From Podarcis raffonei (Eukaryota > Chordata > Lepidosauria > Squamata > Lacertidae), in NCBI RefSeq assembly GCF_027172205.1, contig NC_070618.1, forward strand, positions 6,206,001 through 6,270,000: 64,000 bases of DNA. The letters run 5' to 3'. Under the pieces are notes generated by a model. That model was given only the letters and a program-made list of their open reading frames with translations. It had not been told where the DNA came from and ran no database searches. Below are positions 20,401-27,325 of this stretch, in pieces. Position 1 is the first letter of the stretch, and each line of letters opens with the position of its first letter. Position numbers and translations under genes: made by a program.

Positions 20401-23400
20401 GCCAGAGGACAAAACCACTGGCTGAATGCAGAACAACTTGCATGGTTCTATGGCTCCTGGCACAGATATATAAATCTGAGTGTCTTCAATTTCCCATGGC
20501 TCACATGCCTCAGTGTTTGGGGCTCAAATATCCTGGGTTTTTGTATTAACTTCCCATCATCTCCTAAGCACACTCTCCCATTACGCTTCTTCCAGCCTTC
20601 TGGGCTCATGCTCTTCTCTTCTCATTGTTGTGGAGGGCATGGATAGCCAATAGCTCAGTTGGTTAGAGCATGGTGCTGATAACACCAAGGTTGCATGTTC
20701 GATCCCTGTATAGGACAGCTGCATATTTCTGCATTGCAAGATGATGGACTAGCATACCCTCCAACATTTCTCTGATGAAAATAAGGACATCCCATTTCAT
20801 AATGATAATTTTACTATCTATACCCCACACATCTGACTGGGTTGCCCCAGCCACTCTGGGCTGCTTCCAGCATATACAAAAATATAATTAAACATTTAAA
20901 AAACTGCCCTATGCAGGATTGCCTTGGGGCCGGATAACTCCATACCTGCCAACATTTCTCCAATGAAAATAGGGATATCCTAAGGAAAAGTGGGACATTC
21001 CGGGATCAAATCAGAAACCAGGACGGTTTCTCTTAATCAGGGACATCCCTGGAAAATAGGGACAGTTGGAGGGTCTGCAGCATCAATTAGAGGCAAGAAA
21101 CTGTGCTTAGTCTTTCTGCTGGGGAAGGCTTAGGGGCTGGATTAGATTAGATGGGATTAGATGGGAGCCTTAGTCTTTTTCTGCAGGGCTGCTCTTAAAA
21201 TTCCTACATCCTAACACATTCCAGTTCCAGGCTTCTGTGAATGGAATGTGAGGCTGGCTTAATGGATCAGCAAGCTATCTCAAGATGGTAAGAAATATGA
21301 TATGGATAGCTCAGCTGGCTAGCGCATGGCGCTGATAATGCCAAGGTTGCAGGTTCGATCCCTGTATGGGATAGCTGCATATTCCTGCATTGCAGGGGGT
21401 TGGACGAGATGATCCACAGAGTCCCTTCCAACACTACAATTCTATGATTCAATGTGGTGCCTTCCATATTTTATGGACTACAATTCTCACCATCCTTGAA
21501 TATTGGCCAAGCTGGCTGAGGCTGATGAGCGTTGGAAACCCCCCCATGCTGACCAACGCCGTCTCTTAACAGCAGAAGTAAGAAGGCTGCCAAACATTTT
21601 CCTACTTTAGAGCTCTTAAAATTAAAAGGTCTAGCGTGCATTCGCAAGAGAGGGAAATCAGCTAAGCTTTAAAGTCAATTTGCATAGGCTGTAAAATTTG
21701 CTTGTGCTTTTCCAAATTGTATTTCTATTCTCGTGGGCTTTTTGCTTTCCTCTGGGCAAATGATGTTTTCGAGACACTGTGTTCTTATTTTTAAAAGCAA
21801 ACAGACCTATTGTTCTAACCAAACATGGTTGCTGCCTTTCCTAAATGCACCAAGCGCTTGGGAGGCAGCATACAGTGTTGCGATAGAACAATGGATTGAC
21901 TGTTATGACGAATAGCTTTTAAAAAGAAGAACGGTATCACCAAATTCGAAATAAGACCTCAAGTGTGAACGTGCAGAATTGGGGGAAGGATTTACTTGTT
22001 GGGCCGTAGATGGGGATGGGCAAATCTGGCCCTCCAAATATTGTTCAACTCCATCTCCTATCTGCCTCAGTCAGAGATTAAAGGAACTGGTCCAACAATA
22101 TTTGCATGGCCCCAGGTTCCTGATCTTTGGCATAAAGCAATGAAATGAGCTGTTCACAGTGTGAAAAAATACCAGCCATTCTTTTGCAATGAAACAAATA
22201 CTTGTGCAATTAAGAGACACACAGAGCAATAAGCCATTTCACTTAGACTAGCAAAGGCAGAACTCGTCTTTCTGTTGAAATCTCCTTGCATTGTTTGTTA
22301 GTCAAACAACCCCCAGTTAGCGAAGTTTCTTCAGTCATCTCTTTCTTCCTGACCATAATAGAAAGTCCGTTTCTGAATGTCAGTGTTATCAGGATGCCCC
22401 CAGGTTAGAGTTTCACCAAGGGGTCTGCATAATTAAGCCTTTAACAAGCAGGTTGTTTGGGGAATAGCTGAGGCAGTTTGTTGAAAAGTGCATATAAAAT
22501 GCAACCCCAACATAAAGGTAAAGGTAAAGGGACCCCTGACCATTAGGTCCAGTCATGGCTGACTCTGGGGTTGCGGCGCTCATCTCGCTTTATTGACCGA
22601 GGGAGCCGGAGTACAGCTTCCGGGTCATGTGGCCAGCATGACTAAGCCGCTTCTGGCGAACCAGAGCAGCGCACAGAAACGCCGTTTACCTTCCCGCTGG
22701 AGCGGTACCTATTTATCTACTTGCACTTTGACGTGCTTTCGAACTGCTAGATTGGCAGGAGCAGGGACCGAGCAACGGGAGCTCACCCCGTTGCGGGGAT
22801 TCGAACCACTGACCTTCTGATTGACAAGTCCTAGGCTCTGTGCTTTAACCCACAGCACCACCCATGTCCCTAACCCCAACATAAAGCAATGCAAAACATT
22901 ATATATTTCAAAAAGCAGGATTTTTATTACTTTGCGGGGATTGCATTTATGTATTTCTAACCAAAAACTGCTAGAAGCTCTTGGAACTTCTAACAACAGC
23001 AGCACCACCCTCTCTCTCACACACCTCTGCCTTACACATAAACTTTTCCAAGCATGAAAAGAGAAATTGGTTAAGTAACAGAGGGGTCACTGGGGCAACT
23101 TCTCTTTGCTGGACTGCATTCCAAAAAAGTGACCCCGTGAGTTCATTTAAAGATCTACCCTGCCAGTGTCAGTGCAAACAAAGTCTTATTATTAATACAC
23201 TCACTTTGGAGGTGTGGGGCTGTGGCTACACCAGTCCTGCAAAGTACAGAATCATAGAATTGCAGAACTGGAAGGGACCTCAAGCACCATCTAGTCCAAC
23301 CCTCTGCAATGCAAGACTACGCAGCCGTTCCATACAGGACTTGAACCTGCAACCTTCGCCTTATCAGCACCAAGCTCTAACCAACTGAGCTATGCAGACT

Positions 23401-24707
23401 TCATAATTCAAATGCTATACCCATTTTGCTGGGTGGAATTACGAGCAGCCTGTGCAAACTTTGAAGTGCTATCCTTGCTTTAAAAAAAATGAAAATGTTT
23501 CTGGAGGGGGGAGGGGCTTCTGTGCACCTGGTTGTAGCAAGAATGAAATTCATTAAGAGTTAGAGTGGGGCCAAGGGATTCAAGGAAAGAACAGAGGTTT
23601 TCAGCACTTAAAGTACAGTGGTACCCTGGGTTAAGTACTTAATTCGTTCTGGAGGTCTATTCTTAACCTGAAACTGTTCTTAACTTGAAGCACCACTTTA
23701 GCTAATGGGGCCTCCTGCTGCTGCTGCTGCCGCGCCGCCAGAGCACAATTTCTGTTCTCATCCTGAAGTAAAGTTCTTAACCTGAGGTAGTATTTCTGGG
23801 TTAGCGGAGTCTGTAACCTGAAGCGTATGTAACCCGAGGTACCACTGTACATTCAAAGCACATGGTTCCCTCCAAAGGGGAATCCTGGGAGCTGAGGTTT
23901 GTCAAGGGTGCTGGGAACTGTAGCATCATTTTCTGAAGTAGCTTTGGAGAGTTTTTGGGAGGCTCTCTCTAATTCCGGCATAGGCAAACTCAGCCCTCCA
24001 GATGTTTTCGGACTACAACTCCCATCATCCCTGACCACTGGTCCTGTTAGCTAGGGATGATGGGAGTTGTAGTCCCAAAACATCCGGAGGGCCGAGTTTG
24101 CCTATGCCTGCTCTAATTTATTTGTGGTTAGGATGGGACTGAAGGACCATGATGGGGTGGTTTGTGTTTCTTCTCCTGTTCTAAGGGTAACTTCTACAGG
24201 AGCTTTTTAATGACTTTAATGTTACCTACGTTCGTTGATTCAACCAAGGGAATCAGACCTTACCGGAGCAGAATGCTATTTAGTCTGGACAATGTGCCCT
24301 GGCGCCAGGACTGCAATGTGTGGCTGGTGTCTCCCGGGTTAAACGTTATAGAGACCCCTGGTTTTTTTTAGTATTTTAGCAATTCGTAAGGGGTTGGGGC
24401 TACGTGACCCTCGGGATTCCTTCTAACTCTACCATTCTATGACCGGTCGCCTCCCCTTGCCTCCTGGGCGCGCCGGCCCTGCCTACCCAGAGCGCAAACG
24501 CGCAACCTGAGCCGCGCGTAAAGACGCAGGAGGGGGAAGCGCCCCCTTCTGGAGCGCTGCCCGCTTCCCGGACGCACATGTCCCGCCAGGACATCCCAGC
24601 CGAGCCGGGCTGCCTTTTGCGCTGGGCTCGGGGATACTCACGGCCAGGGAGCCCCGACTGCGGAGCTGCAGGAGCCTGGTACCAAGGAGGAGCCGCCTCG
24701 CCATCAT
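13168..24707 (-). CDS. AhpD-like peroxidase-related protein, copy B (5 exons)
   Basis: The joined exons 24707-24642, 19590-19414, 17350-17251, 15982-15852 and 13446-13168 give 250 residues. Intron positions and phases match copy A, and every splice site is GT-AG. The N-terminus MMARRLLLGTRLLQLRSRGS is basic and amphipathic, suggesting mitochondrial import (inference). The enzyme domain shows KKDLPYDIVELMEE, TGFLPNVFKVMSHRPAEF, then the complete AhpD-type motif E123-x11-C135-P-Y-C138-x3-H142, then LSDRERAMVEFALAVCRAD and FFAMSNRIAHF. In characterised AhpD enzymes the two cysteines are the redox pair, and Glu and His assist proton relay. By hand count it is about 78% identical to copy A over exons 3-5 but far more divergent over exons 1-2. 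It is the copy more likely to be catalytically competent. The substrate and physiological partner are unknown. Confidence 0.88.
13508..13858 (-). repeat. Sauria-type tRNA SINE, antisense
   Basis: Reads GGTAAAGGTAAAGGGACCCC to 'gccacctgtgtccctt'. An 11-bp duplication TAGACCAGTTA (13497-13507 and 13859-13869) brackets it. It lies in intron 4 of copy B. Confidence 0.9.
14010..14640 (-). repeat. L2-clade-like LINE fragment, antisense, interrupted
   Basis: ORF-derived text 'gcaccaggagagtctccctggggatagcatcccacaaacagggagcc' and 'gttgaagaggaacatttttgcctgg' is the reverse of the reptile L2 ORF2 end. A Tigger-like MITE (14060-14302) is nested in it. Confidence 0.6.
14060..14302. mobile_element. Tigger-like MITE nested in L2
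   Basis: CAGTGGTACCTCTGG...CGAGGTACCACTG with TA on the left. It interrupts an antisense L2 fragment. Confidence 0.85.
15159..15419. mobile_element. TA-flanked MITE, 'gcgcatgcgc' subfamily
   Basis: The outer ends CAGTGGATGC...GTATTACTG resemble the Tigger-like MITEs, but the core is different and rich in 'cttctgcgcatgcgc'. Relatives are at 45193-45436 and 51128-51345. Confidence 0.65.
15549..15773. mobile_element. Tigger-like MITE
   Basis: CAGTGGTACCTCGAG...GAGGTACCACTG, flanked by TA. It ends 79 bases from exon 4 of copy B. Confidence 0.85.
15852..15982 (-). CDS. AhpD-like copy B, exon 4 (intact CPYC motif)
   Basis: 131 nt including ADKELIIVATSTVNK and CPYCVIAHGALHRIYS. Both cysteines, the Glu and the His of the AhpD motif are present. 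The donor is CAG|GTTGGT. Confidence 0.93.
16157..16212 (+). repeat. tRNA-Lys-headed SINE, head fragment
   Basis: 'ggatggctcagttggaacagcatgagactcttaatatcaaggtcaagggtt' resembles tRNA-Lys(CTT) from D-arm to T-arm. Confidence 0.5.
16232..16940 (-). repeat. L2-clade-like LINE ends, antisense, with (AAT)n
   Basis: Two adjoining antisense pieces surround a (AATAAT)n tract at 16363-16410. The text 'cttgcccatctggctgggtttccccagcc' is the reverse of the L2-like 3' end. A MITE (16546-16804) is nested in the second piece. Confidence 0.65.
16546..16804. mobile_element. MITE with CCGTATTTTT ends, short form
   Basis: 259 bp, CCATATTTTTTGTTC...CGAAAAATACGG between TA flanks. The core palindrome reads 'agccagaacagcaagaggga / tccctcttgctgttctggct'. 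Close relatives are at 39673-39932 and 51400-51658. Confidence 0.75.
17251..17350 (-). CDS. AhpD-like copy B, exon 3
   Basis: 100 nt, phase 0 to 1: TGFLPNVFKVMSHRPAEFR and AFFAYYNAIMNKET. The acceptor is caacag and the donor GTAAGA. Confidence 0.92.
17425..17476. repeat. (ATT)n microsatellite
   Basis: A run of ATT units about 75 bases beyond exon 3 of copy B, followed by L2-like text to about 17790. Confidence 0.9.
17810..18156 (-). repeat. Sauria-type tRNA SINE, antisense
   Basis: Bracketed by a 17-bp duplication CCTAAAACCCTGGGTAA (17793-17809 and 18157-18173). Confidence 0.9.
18234..18603 (-). repeat. Sauria-type tRNA SINE, antisense, variant subfamily
   Basis: Shares the head and tail of the other Sauria SINEs but has the body 'tgtttgtccacagacagctttctggg', also present at 19949-20325. 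This indicates a second subfamily. Confidence 0.8.
18604..18790. repeat. Unclassified dispersed repeat, unit 1
   Basis: Its 135-base core (from about 18650) matches 31860-31996 with about 18 differences by eye. It translates on the plus strand to TWRCLDAPPRSAG and EDWTFEFFLMLKY. A Tigger-like MITE abuts it on the right. I do not recognise the family. Confidence 0.5.
18792..19032. mobile_element. Tigger-like MITE
   Basis: CAGTGGTACCTCGGGTTACA...CGAGGTACCACTG, flanked by TA. Confidence 0.9.
19050..19354 (+). repeat. Bov-B (RTE) LINE 3' fragment
   Basis: Encodes the end of the Bov-B ORF (WCWRRLLRVPWTARRS; TSMSLTKLRDAVEDRRAW) and ends 'gtcggacatgactaaatgactaaacaacaac'. An internal piece is missing. 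It ends 60 bases from exon 2 of copy B. Confidence 0.85.
19414..19590 (-). CDS. AhpD-like copy B, exon 2
   Basis: 59 codons with acceptor tttttag|CTTCTGCCTCG and donor AAG|GTAAG. It starts LLPRGLASSPKTPQ and ends KKDLPYDIVELMEEVEVK. Length and phase equal copy A exon 2, although fewer than half the residues match. Confidence 0.9.
19698..19836. mobile_element. Palindromic hAT-like MITE, degraded
   Basis: 'gggatgggggaacctgcaaccctccagatg' mirrors 'aacatctggagagctgctggttccccatc'. Confidence 0.5.
19949..20325 (-). repeat. Sauria-type tRNA SINE, antisense, variant subfamily
   Basis: Begins 'ggtaaaggtaaaggacccctggg' and carries the 'gtccacagacagctttctggg' variant body. Confidence 0.85.
20649..20765 (+). 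repeat. tRNA-Ile-headed SINE, truncated tail
   Basis: 'agctcagttggttagagcatggtgctgataacaccaagg' reads as tRNA-Ile with a GAT anticodon loop. It then has 'ctgcatatttctgcattgcaagatgatggactag', the common tail start. Confidence 0.65.
20790..20935 (-). repeat. L2-clade-like LINE end, antisense
   Basis: 'ctatctataccccacacatctgactgggttgccccagcc' is the reversed L2-like end. It splits a foldback element whose halves are at 20753-20789 and about 20943-21078. Confidence 0.5.
21302..21455 (+). repeat. tRNA-Ile-headed SINE with CR1-like tail
   Basis: The near-complete tRNA-Ile(GAT)-like head is followed by 'ctgcattgcagggggttggacgagatgatcc...ccaacactacaattctatgattc'. Confidence 0.7.
21550..22510. other. 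Intron 1 of AhpD-like copy B, mostly unique
   Basis: Only a degraded foldback fragment at about 22015-22130 is recognisable. No exon is visible. Confidence 0.4.
22518..22871 (-). repeat. Sauria-type tRNA SINE, antisense
   Basis: Bracketed by a 15-bp duplication AACCCCAACATAAAG (22503-22517 and 22872-22886). Confidence 0.9.
23251..23396 (-). repeat. tRNA-Ile-headed SINE with CR1-like tail, antisense
   Basis: Begins 'agaatcatagaattgcagaactggaagggacc' and ends 'accaactgagctatgcagac', the reverse of the tRNA-Ile-like head. Confidence 0.7.
23616..23847. mobile_element. Tigger-like MITE
   Basis: CAGTGGTACCCTGGG...CGAGGTACCACTG, flanked by TA. Confidence 0.9.
23975..24110. mobile_element. Palindromic hAT-like MITE, intact
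   Basis: An almost perfect foldback of 136 bp: 'ccggcataggcaaactcagccctcc...actacaactcccatcatccct' against its reverse complement. It is flanked by an exact 8-bp duplication CTCTAATT (23967-23974 and 24111-24118), the hAT signature. It is the best copy of this family in the window. Confidence 0.8.
24363..24445 (+). repeat. CR1-type tail fragment
   Basis: 'taaggggttggggctacgtgaccctcgggattccttctaactctaccattctatgac'. A second such fragment is at about 24960-25010. Confidence 0.55.
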
Positions 24708-24880
24708 GGTGCCGCGATCCGGCCGCTGCGCGATTTGGGAAGGGCCGAAGGACGAGCAGGCTCGGCTCGGCGCCTCCTCCTTTATACCCAAGCGCTCCTC
24801 CGGAGGCGAGAGCATGCGCGCATGGCCGGAAAGGCCTCCCTTAGCCCGCCCCACCCCCCCCAAGCCACCGCCCCCCATGT
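24440..24880 (-). promoter_or_regulatory. CpG-rich promoter region of AhpD-like copy B
   Basis: A GC/CpG-dense block contains exon 1 of copy B. The TSS is probably upstream of 24707 on the minus strand ('cctttatacccaag' at 24778-24791 is nearby). It lies about 1 kb from the divergent TRMT10B promoter. Confidence 0.55.
24642..24707 (-). CDS. AhpD-like copy B, exon 1 (leader)
   Basis: 22 codons, MMARRLLLGTRLLQLRSRGSLA, ending GCC|GTGAGT in phase 0. Two consecutive ATGs precede the basic leader. The exon sits in a CpG-rich block. Confidence 0.82.
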
Positions 24881-25716
24881 CGACACGGGACCCTACTTCC
24901 CAACGATGGAGAGCTTAGTTGGGTTTCCTCGTGCGCTCCCATGCGTGTGCGCATTGCAGTGGGGTGGACTAGATGTCCCTTGGGGAACCCTTCCAATTTT
25001 ATGATTGTGTCTGTGTGTCACATTGCACCTTCCGAGAGCGAATGGCAAACGTGGCCAGGTGCTATTGCAGAAAAACCCAACTTTTGTAAATGGGTTCGCA
25101 TCCTCCCTGCATCCAAAAACGCCTTTATTGCAAGGTGTGCCATGAGTGTCACGCGCCCCCGGCTTCTTTAATTGCACCAAATAGACACTTGACATTGTTC
25201 TTTTTGCAATCGAGCCTTGTGCAAATTTTATGAAATAAATAAAATAGCCAGGTTTCCCACAGGAGGCTTTTATTTTCAGCCCGACCTGGAAATGTCGAGG
25301 GGTTTCTCCATGCAAAAGGATGGGAGCTACCACTGAATTGCAGCTCTTAACACATCAACTTCCACCCTGCCGCAAATAACTACTGCTTGCTCTGGGTCTG
25401 CATTGCCGAAGGGGAACTTTTTCTGGCCGGCAGCCGGAGGATTGAGGATTGTCGGTTTCTGTGGGCTTTTGAGTTTATGCGTGTGGTTTTTCAAAATTAC
25501 AATCTGCTTTGGAAAGGCGTGGTAAAAATCTTCCAGGAAACTGTTTTAAAGATGCTATTAGTATCATGTCTCCGGCTCCTGGGTAAGCAGTGAAGGAAAC
25601 CAGCGGCTCAAGCGTTAAGCACCAGAAATCAAAATATAAAATGGCTTTTCTTCCAAATCAAGTGATAACGCTTTTTGAAACACTCAAACGCTGCCTCGTC
25701 CCAAATATCACCGCAA

Positions 25717-25840
25717 CCGGGATAGCTCATGTGACTCTTAATCTCAGAGTCCCATATTGGGCAAAAAGATTCCTGCATTGCACGGGGTTGGACTAGATGA
25801 CCCTAGAGCCCCTTCCAACTCTTATCATGCTATGAATCAG
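25717..25840 (+). repeat. tRNA-Lys-headed SINE with CR1-like tail
   Basis: 'gatagctcatgtgactcttaatctcagagtcccatattgggcaaaa' resembles tRNA-Lys, then 'cctgcattgcacggggttggactagatgaccc...ccaactc'. It ends about 20 bases before the candidate TRMT10B promoter motif. Confidence 0.6.
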
Positions 25841-25858
25841 AGCCGTCCAATTAAGTAA

Positions 25859-25878
25859 ACTACAACCCCCAGAATGCA
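25859..25878 (+). promoter_or_regulatory. ZNF143/SBS-like promoter motif for TRMT10B
   Basis: ACTACAACCCCCAGAATGCA differs by two bases from the SBS consensus form ACTACAATTCCCAGAATGCA, which is bound by ZNF143/THAP11 at housekeeping promoters. It lies 188 bases upstream of the strong donor that ends the candidate noncoding exon. A CRE-like TGTGACGTTA follows at 25885. Confidence 0.55.
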
Positions 25879-25899
25879 CTGGTTTGTGACGTTAGAGGG

Positions 25900-26066
25900 A
25901 AGTCTCTCACAGTGATACCGCATCACATGTTCAAAGCGATCCGCTCGTTCTCAAGGAAACAGGTCCCACCTGGGCGCCTTTAACTGCCCCATTTTTGCAA
26001 TCAGATTGACTCCGAAGCAGAAAAGAGAAGCCGATTCAGCATCTTGTTATTTAGTCTCCGAGGCAG
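25900..26066 (+). other. TRMT10B: Candidate noncoding exon 1 of TRMT10B
   Basis: The sequence ends in a consensus donor GAGGCAG|GTGAGT at 26066/26067, upstream of the acceptor at 27109 that precedes the start codon. The 5' boundary is a guess from the upstream SBS-like motif. RNA evidence would decide it. Confidence 0.4.
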
Positions 26067-26607
26067 GTGAGTTGCAAACGTCCAGCAATTGCCGACCATT
26101 AAATGGCAGTAGCTTCTAAAGCTGATTTGGGCGTTGGTTGCGCCCTCATGAGAGCCAGCTGAGTCTTGGAGTGAAGTCGGTTTTATTTTACATTTAAGTC
26201 TTTCGCTTGATCAAACGCTGGCCCTTTATTTTGTTGCAATGCTAATTAAGGCATCCTAGCCGATTGGATCCCATTTTGTAGAAACAGCCCCTTTTAAGAC
26301 GTTATATAATGGGAGGGGAAGGAGGAGTCGTGTACCCCTGATCTCCTTGTGCTTAGTGTAACGTCTGAAAGAGCCCCTGCGGGTGCAAGTGGACATGCTT
26401 CGTTTGGGAAATCATGTGGTGGCGAGGGATGCAGCTGGGAGGCTTGTGGGCTGGCGGAGGAGGGTGACCTTGTGCCATTCACATATTTGGGAGATGTTTG
26501 ATGTGTGTCAAAACACGACACACAACCTCTGTTGTGTGAATGCGCACAGAGACCAGCCGCATGTGCTTCTCCCCGTCCATATTTTTATCCTCATTATGAT
26601 CACTGTA

Positions 26608-26957
26608 AAGTTAAAGGGACCCTTGACCATTAGGTCCAGTCGTGGCCGACTCTGGGGTTGCGGCGCTCATCTCGCTCTATAGGCCGAGGGAGCCGGCGTA
26701 CAGCTTCCAGGTCATGTGGCCAGCATGACTAAGCCGCTTCTGGCGAACCAGAGTAGCACACTGAAACGCCATTTACCTTCCTGCCAGAGCAGTACCTATT
26801 TATCTACTTGCACTTTGACGTGCTTTTGAACTGCTAGGTTGGCAGGAGCAGGGTCTGAGCAACGGGAGCTCACCCCGTCATGGGGATTCGAACCACCGAC
26901 CTTCTTATCGGCAAACCCTAGGCTCTGTGATTTAACCCACAGTGCCACCCACGTCCC
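26608..26957 (-). repeat. Sauria-type tRNA SINE, antisense
   Basis: Bracketed by a 14-bp duplication TTATGATCACTGTA (26594-26607 and 26958-26971). Confidence 0.92.
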
Positions 26958-27139
26958 TTATGATCACTGTAGCAGACACATAAAGCACGGACAAAAATGC
27001 AAATCTAGTGCTGCATTGGCAGCAGTCTAGAGGGCCGATTTCTGCCAGATCAAGTTAAAATCTGTGTTTCAGCATATTAACATCTTCTACATTTGTCTCT
27101 GCACAGCTCCCCAAATTGACTTGCAAGGGCGTAGCAAAA

Positions 27140-27325
27140 ATGACGACCTGCCCTGAGTATGCAAGCGAGACGAGCGCTTGTGGAGACCCGCAGGATCAGT
27201 GTGAAGTTGTTTTCCGGGAAAGTGGCGATGGGGAAAACCTCTGGGACACCTTTGAGCTTCTGCAGATTGATGTGGGATGTGAAAGCCCCAGGGACCAGTT
27301 GGCAGAAAACAAGAATTGGTGTTCG
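27140..27325 (+). CDS. TRMT10B: TRMT10B first coding exon
   Basis: The acceptor ctctgcacag ends at 27109. 30 nt of 5'UTR precede ATG at 27140. 62 codons, MTTCPEYASET to ENKNWCS, donor GTATGT, phase 0. The block WDTFELLQIDVG parallels human GFQLLQIDAEG. Confidence 0.88.

Noticed and set aside
20649-21455. tRNA-Ile genes
   Set aside because: The tRNA-like heads are diverged, lack a proper acceptor stem and continue into SINE tails.
24483-24878. 131-codon minus-strand frame around AhpD-like copy B exon 1
   Set aside because: Only the short stretch from 24707 to the GTGAGT donor fits the homologous exon of copy A; the rest is 5'UTR and intron.
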